NCBI GenBank assembly: GCA_900752975.1
Contig: CAADXH010000005.1
Location: 1 to 7,002, forward strand
Direction: 5' to 3'
DNA from: Bacilli bacterium
Lineage (GTDB): Bacteria; Bacillota_I; Bacilli_A; ML615J-28; CAG-313
DNA length: 7,002 bases
Of the stretch, positions 5,596 to 7,002 are shown piece after piece; position 1 is the stretch's first letter; every line of letters starts with the position of its first letter. Below the pieces are notes generated by a model. It saw nothing but the letters and a program-made list of their open reading frames with translations. It was not told where the DNA came from and ran no database searches. The position numbers and the translations under genes were made by a program.

Positions 5596-6552
5596 ATGAA
5601 AAAAATTATAAAATTAACTGATTATCAAGTCAGCGATGATTTGTACAAATTATGGAATAGAGAATATGGTAAATTATACCCTATCTCAAAGAACCTTTTT
5701 GAAAGAAACTTGTTAAATGCTTATGATAAGGCAACTTTAGTAGCTTTAGAAGATGATAAAGTGGTAGGATTTATCATAGGAAAAATTTGGCAAGATGAAT
5801 ATAAGATTGAGAATTATGAGAATCAAGGTTGGATTAGCTTAATATATGTTCATCCTGATTATCGAAGACGTGGAATTGGTTCAGATTTATTAAAAAAAGT
5901 AGAAAGCGAATTTGAATTACTAAACAAAAACACAATTAATATTGGCCGTGATTATTCAGACTTTTTTCCGGGCTTACCAATTGAACTTAAAGATTCACTT
6001 GATTGGTTTATAAAAAGGGGTTACAATAATCCTGGTTCAACTTTTGATTTAGTATGTAAAAACAAAGGAAAAATGGCCTTGATTAATACCAATAATTACA
6101 TTTTCCGAGTTGCCACTTTAAAAGATAAAGATGCAATAATGAAGTTTTTAGCTAGAAACTGGCCTGGAAGATGGACTAAAGAAATATTAGATTATTGGAA
6201 TAATGGAGGTACGGGTAGAGAATGTGTAATTTGTATAGATGGTAATAAAGTTTGTGCTTTTGCTAAACTTGGTTATCCAAATACAAATGAACAACAAATC
6301 AGCAACAGCCTTACATGGCGTGATTGTTTTGATGCCCTTGGCGGCATTGGTCCACTTGGTGTCGATAAAGACTATCGAGGCCGTCACTTAGGGTATGATA
6401 TCGTAGCTTTTGCGAAAAACGTTTTGCTTGACGCAGGAGTTACCGATATAATAATTGATTGGACCAGCCTTATTGATTTCTATCACAAATTTGGTTTTGA
6501 AGTATGGAAATCATATTATTATTTAACAAAAAAAATAGAAAAGGAGATTTAA
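5596..6552 (+). CDS. Tandem-GNAT acetyltransferase, possibly GlmA-like glucosamine/glucosaminide N-acetyltransferase
   Basis: The 318-residue protein carries two GNAT folds and should transfer acetyl from acetyl-CoA to an amine. The N-terminal copy (about 1-155) has a canonical acetyl-CoA motif A, YVHPDYRRRGIGSDLL (84-99), with R90-x-x-G93-x-G95. The C-terminal copy (about 168-312) has GPLGVDKDYRGRHLGYDI (252-269), where His264 replaces the first Gly, and a motif B stretch DFYHKFGFEVW (294-304). One copy may be structural only. Two-domain GNATs of this size include Clostridium acetobutylicum GlmA, which N-acetylates glucosamine and non-reducing glucosamine ends of cell-wall fragments. The nearby nagZ and nagB fit that reading but do not prove it. 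The start lacks a good Shine-Dalgarno (only AAAGA, 5588-5592), suggesting low translation or coupling to read-through. The gene is followed after 3 bases by a lipoprotein gene. GNAT is sure; the substrate is open. Confidence 0.85.
   Translation: MKKIIKLTDYQVSDDLYKLWNREYGKLYPISKNLFERNLLNAYDKATLVALEDDKVVGFIIGKIWQDEYKIENYENQGWISLIYVHPDYRRRGIGSDLLKKVESEFELLNKNTINIGRDYSDFFPGLPIELKDSLDWFIKRGYNNPGSTFDLVCKNKGKMALINTNNYIFRVATLKDKDAIMKFLARNWPGRWTKEILDYWNNGGTGRECVICIDGNKVCAFAKLGYPNTNEQQISNSLTWRDCFDALGGIGPLGVDKDYRGRHLGYDIVAFAKNVLLDAGVTDIIIDWTSLIDFYHKFGFEVWKSYYYLTKKIEKEI
6541..6546 (+). promoter_or_regulatory. Ribosome binding site of the lipoprotein gene
   Basis: AAGGAG lies in the last codons of the acetyltransferase gene and ends 9 bases before the ATG at 6556. 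It supports this start and tight coupling of the two genes. Confidence 0.8.
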
Positions 6553-6555
6553 AAA

Positions 6556-7002
6556 ATGAAACTTAAAAAATTATTTTTAGGCTTAGTTGCTATTCTTCTT
6601 TGCGTTGCAGTTGTTAGTTGCGGCCCTACTGGTGGTGGGGATGAAAAAAAAGAATATACTATCAAGTATGAACTAGATGGTGGTGTTCTTACCGCAACAG
6701 CTCCTACAAAGTATACTGAAGGTAGTGATGTTACAATTCCTACTCCTACAAAAGAAGGTTGGAATTTCAATGCATGGGCAATTGGCTCAAAAACAGGAAC
6801 TAAATTACGTAACAATGTTCTTCCTGGCAGTACTAAGAAAAATGTAACACTTTATGCCTTATGGCAAAAAGAACAAACATTTACTATTACATATCTTGAA
6901 GCTGGTACTGAAACAGGTGAATTCACTAATGTAGTACTTCCTGCTAATGCTCCTAAGACATTTGATAAAAATGGATTAGCTCAATTACCTACTCCTACAA
7001 AA
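6556..7002 (+). CDS. Lipoprotein with Listeria-Bacteroides (Flg_new / InlB B-type) repeats, 3' end outside window
   Basis: The frame stays open for 149 codons to the window edge, so the protein is incomplete. Residues 1-21 form a lipoprotein signal (MKLKK, hydrophobic core, VVS before Cys22), so the mature protein should be lipid-anchored on the outer face of the membrane. A short Gly/Asp/Lys linker follows. Residues 34-86 form one Listeria-Bacteroides repeat: YTIKYELDGG, then VTIPTPTKEGWNFNAWA and LYALW. A second, more divergent copy begins at about residue 90 (FTITYLEAG) and reaches LPTPTK at the window end. Such repeats are small beta-grasp-like modules found in surface proteins, often in arrays ahead of other domains, so more copies or a functional domain may lie beyond. 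It starts 3 bases after the acetyltransferase stop with its own ribosome site. Ala GCT and Pro CCT codon choice resembles the large surface protein. The ligand is unknown. Confidence 0.87.
   Translation, partial: MKLKKLFLGLVAILLCVAVVSCGPTGGGDEKKEYTIKYELDGGVLTATAPTKYTEGSDVTIPTPTKEGWNFNAWAIGSKTGTKLRNNVLPGSTKKNVTLYALWQKEQTFTITYLEAGTETGEFTNVVLPANAPKTFDKNGLAQLPTPTK
6739..7002 (+). repeat. 15-base direct repeat marking the two lipoprotein repeat modules
   Basis: CCTACTCCTACAAAA occurs at 6739-6753 and again at 6988-7002. Both copies encode PTPTK at the same point of successive Listeria-Bacteroides modules, 249 bases (83 codons) apart. The rest of the two modules has diverged, so this is either a conserved module motif or a trace of duplication. 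Confidence 0.7.

Noticed and set aside
6187..6815. Minus-strand open frames of 66 and 88 codons in the acetyltransferase and lipoprotein region
   Set aside because: Both are antisense to genes with clear domain motifs; the 88-codon one is a mirror of the lipoprotein repeat composition.

Overview
The window is AT-rich, densely packed and coded almost entirely on the + strand. It looks like a low-GC Gram-positive bacterium of the Bacilli or a mollicute-like relative. The pointers are strong AAAGGAGG-type ribosome sites, a TTGCAA/TATAAT promoter, operators of the LacI/CcpA type, a NagB of the roughly 240-residue Gram-positive kind, and surface proteins with Ig-like and Listeria-Bacteroides repeats. 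TGG serves as Trp and no in-frame TGA is seen. The exact lineage cannot be fixed from sequence alone.

Region 1 (1-2420) is the end of an amino-sugar operon. It holds the last 23 codons of an unknown membrane-anchored protein, then a cytoplasmic family-3 beta-N-acetylhexosaminidase (NagZ), then glucosamine-6-phosphate deaminase (NagB), closed by a clear intrinsic terminator. NagZ would free GlcNAc from imported cell-wall or chitin-type oligosaccharides, and NagB would take the resulting GlcN-6-phosphate into glycolysis. The kinase and the deacetylase NagA needed between them are not in the window.

Region 2 (2421-5583) is a new transcription unit with its own strong promoter. Two CcpA/LacI-like operators, 32 bp apart, lie over the promoter spacer and the likely transcription start. 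It drives a 997-residue exported protein with a signal peptide, a large N-terminal part I do not recognise, Ig-like domains, a short predicted coiled coil, and a C-terminal Cys-Ala-Cys-Gly plus transmembrane plus Arg-Lys tail. Uniform codon choice suggests high expression. A 9-bp hairpin without a good U-tract follows, so partial read-through into the next genes is plausible.

Region 3 (5596-7002) holds a tandem-GNAT acetyltransferase. A lipoprotein with Listeria-Bacteroides (Flg_new/InlB B-type) repeats starts 3 bases after it and runs off the window. The acetyltransferase resembles in architecture the glucosamine/glucosaminide N-acetyltransferase GlmA. With NagZ and NagB nearby, this suggests salvage of partly de-N-acetylated glycans, but that link is inference.

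The most notable points are the sugar-regulated, probably abundant surface protein with an unusual Cys-containing C-terminal anchor, and the possible glycan re-acetylation and salvage locus. No CRISPR, transposon, tRNA or rRNA was seen.
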